Source of the DNA: Pseudobdellovibrionaceae bacterium
GTDB lineage: Bacteria; Bdellovibrionota; Bdellovibrionia; Bdellovibrionales; Bdellovibrionaceae
Length of the DNA: 32,966 nt
Direction of reading: 5' to 3'
NCBI GenBank assembly: GCA_019637895.1
Contig: JAHBUU010000016.1
Span: 1 to 32,966 of the forward strand
Made by a program: the position numbers and the translations under genes. This document shows positions 31,800-32,966 of the stretch, piece by piece (positions within the stretch are counted from its first letter, which is position 1; the number at the start of each line of letters is the position of its first letter). A model generated the notes under the pieces. The model was not told the origin of the DNA and ran no database searches. It was given only the letters and a program-made list of their open reading frames with translations.

Positions 31800-32204
31800 T
31801 TAGGCGTACTGGAAAGCGACGTCGATTTTGATGTCGGGGTGAAGACTCAATTTGACCGGGCAGTTGTGCGCGATCTGTTCGAGTTTTTCACGCCATTCCG
31901 AAGACAGACTCGAAGGCAGTCGCAGGCTCACGCCAATTCTGGAGATCCGGCGTGGGGATGCCTGCATTTCTTTGGTGACCTCGGCGGTGGCTCCGTTCAG
32001 GTTCACATTTTCTTTTTCGGCATTGATCGCCATCACGGTGAGCATGCAGGTGGCGAGTGAAACGGCGCAGAGATCGGTCGGAGAGAAGGCTTCGCCACGA
32101 CCGTTATTGTCCTTGGGGGCATCGGTCGCGATGATCTGTCCGGAAGGACCGTGGGTCAGTTCGCAGTGCTTTTCGCCTTGGTACAGAACGTTCATTTTGA
32201 CCAT
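31800..32204 (-). CDS. OsmC-family protein (peroxiredoxin-like)
   Basis: A 134-residue OsmC-family protein, which in known members reduces organic hydroperoxides. The two reactive cysteines are in place: Cys53 in VSLATCMLTVMAI and Cys115 in AHNCPVKLSLHPD. The arginine of the 'GRGEAFSPTDL' loop (Arg36) is also conserved. The subgroup resembles the YhfA/OsmC branch with 'CPVxxSLxP'. AGGAG-like GGAGAG lies 7 bases before the ATG. It overlaps the upstream acyltransferase stop (TAATG), so they form one operon. Confidence 0.88.
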   Translation of the reverse strand: MVKMNVLYQGEKHCELTHGPSGQIIATDAPKDNNGRGEAFSPTDLCAVSLATCMLTVMAINAEKENVNLNGATAEVTKEMQASPRRISRIGVSLRLPSSLSSEWREKLEQIAHNCPVKLSLHPDIKIDVAFQYA

Positions 32205-32966
32205 TAGAATCTCTCCGTTTTGTCCACCGGGTTGAACTTGGCGACGATCATTTCACGGACGGCATCAGCGACGACGGCCCGGTCATCGTCGGTTTTCGTA
32301 TAGACCGGCGACAGGAACTCGACTTCGCAGACGAGGCTTTTCAGGCTAAAGGCATTCCAGATTGCCTGCACGAAACTGATATCACCGTACCAGCAAACAC
32401 TGTCCCGGTATTTCAGTTGGAAGCCGGGTTCGCCATTGATTTCGCGAAAGTTGAAAACATAGGGAATGATCGGAACGCCTGCATGAGCCGCCGCCGTCAT
32501 CAGAGTGCGTTTGAACGGGAAGACCCCTTCGCCGTTGGTCGATGTCGCCTCGGGATAAAGGACCACGCGGAAGCCTTTACGAAGATAGTCGATCATCTCG
32601 CCCAGCTCTTTCAGGATATTCGAGCGGCTTCGTCTTTCGACATAGATGCATCCGGCCATTTCAGTGATGAGTCCCAGAACAGGGGTTTCCCGCATTTCTC
32701 GGGAGGTGACGAAGAGGTTCGGTTGCACCGATGCGCAGGCGAGAAGGTCGATGAATCCCAGGTGATTTCCGACCAGAAGGCCAGGCTTGTCTTCCTGTGG
32801 CTGATTCTTAACGATGACTTTGATGCGGAAGAGACGGCAACAGAATCTGCACCAGAAGGTTCCGTGGACGGAAAAGCGGCGTTTCCGCCGCTCAAGATCT
32901 TTGGTGAACAGATGAATAAAAAACCCCGAGATCAGAAAACAGATCAGGAGGCAGATGAAGATGAGG
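32204..32966 (-). CDS. 1-acylglycerol-3-phosphate acyltransferase-like protein (5' end beyond window)
   Basis: The frame is open to the right edge of the window, with no stop; the start lies outside. The visible 253 residues start with a membrane helix (LIFICLLICFLISGFFIHLF), followed by GLLVGNHLGFIDLLAC, with the catalytic HX4D motif, and RVVLYPEATSTNGEG, the variant of the second (FPEGTRS) acyltransferase motif. IIPYVFNF is the third conserved element. PlsC-type enzymes acylate lysophosphatidate on the inner membrane. The Ala in PEATST rather than PEGT marks a divergent subgroup, so substrate could be another lysolipid. It overlaps osmC by one base. Confidence 0.85.
   Translation of the reverse strand, partial: LIFICLLICFLISGFFIHLFTKDLERRKRRFSVHGTFWCRFCCRLFRIKVIVKNQPQEDKPGLLVGNHLGFIDLLACASVQPNLFVTSREMRETPVLGLITEMAGCIYVERRSRSNILKELGEMIDYLRKGFRVVLYPEATSTNGEGVFPFKRTLMTAAAHAGVPIIPYVFNFREINGEPGFQLKYRDSVCWYGDISFVQAIWNAFSLKSLVCEVEFLSPVYTKTDDDRAVVADAVREMIVAKFNPVDKTERF

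Noticed and set aside
31787..31800. Small hairpin ACGAG-GGGG-CTCGT between the oxygenase and osmC genes
   Set aside because: Only a 5-bp stem, no T-run on either side; not a convincing terminator.

Overview
The window reads as a chromosomal segment of a free-living or predatory bacterium of the Bdellovibrio type (Bdellovibrionota). I infer this from gene content and style: many exported proteins, a type A2 caa3 oxidase cluster, a goose-lysozyme-like cell-wall enzyme with SH3 domains, several exported or membrane proteins without a recognisable family, and moderate GC. No rRNA, tRNA, CRISPR array, insertion sequence or prophage gene was seen. Coding density is very high and no gap exceeds about 205 bp.

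Layout. 1-2350: the start of an outer-membrane porin (cut by the window edge), a divergent Sfp-type phosphopantetheinyl transferase, and an RDD-like membrane protein closed by a strong terminator. 2491-5084: an exported lysozyme-like enzyme with two SH3 domains, an anchored protein of unknown function, and a small Asp-rich exported protein. 5236-7450 (minus): nitrogen operon glnB-glnA followed by a GcvH-like protein that has lost the lipoyl-lysine and carries a 29-residue acidic tail. 7620-12824 (plus): a gamma-glutamylcyclotransferase-like protein with an extra C-terminal domain, trmL, secA (without the usual zinc tail), a zinc-ribbon repeat protein and an exported coiled-coil protein. 12834-14182 (minus): an APH(6)-like kinase and a BamE-like lipoprotein. 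14386-17022: an 878-aa exported protein of unknown function.

17019-21212: a lipid or ketide-type cluster. An acyl-CoA/acid-AMP ligase and a KAS III-like enzyme (minus) diverge from a FabG-like reductase and a Ser-His-Asp alpha/beta hydrolase (plus). A TTNGAGTA-NN-TACTCNAA palindrome lies between them. The KAS III keeps its Cys but has lost the catalytic His and Asn.

21260-27307: a near-consensus sigma-54 promoter precedes an operon for a caa3-type cytochrome oxidase (monohaem cytochrome c, Sco, CoxB with fused cytochrome c, CoxA of type A2, CoxC, CoxD), then a terminator and ctaB for haem O synthesis. 27356-32966: a CsbD-like stress protein, maleylacetoacetate isomerase and a fumarylacetoacetase-family enzyme (tyrosine catabolism), a lone membrane domain resembling the N-terminus of LTA-synthase-type sulfatases, an outer-membrane barrel, a 2OG-Fe(II) oxygenase fused to a TonB/AgmX-like C-terminal domain, OsmC, and an acylglycerophosphate acyltransferase cut by the window edge.

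Most noteworthy: the lysine-less GcvH paralogue in the glnBA operon, the triad-degenerate KAS III cluster with its palindromic operator, the sigma-54-type promoter in front of a respiratory oxidase operon, and the oxygenase-TonB/AgmX fusion.
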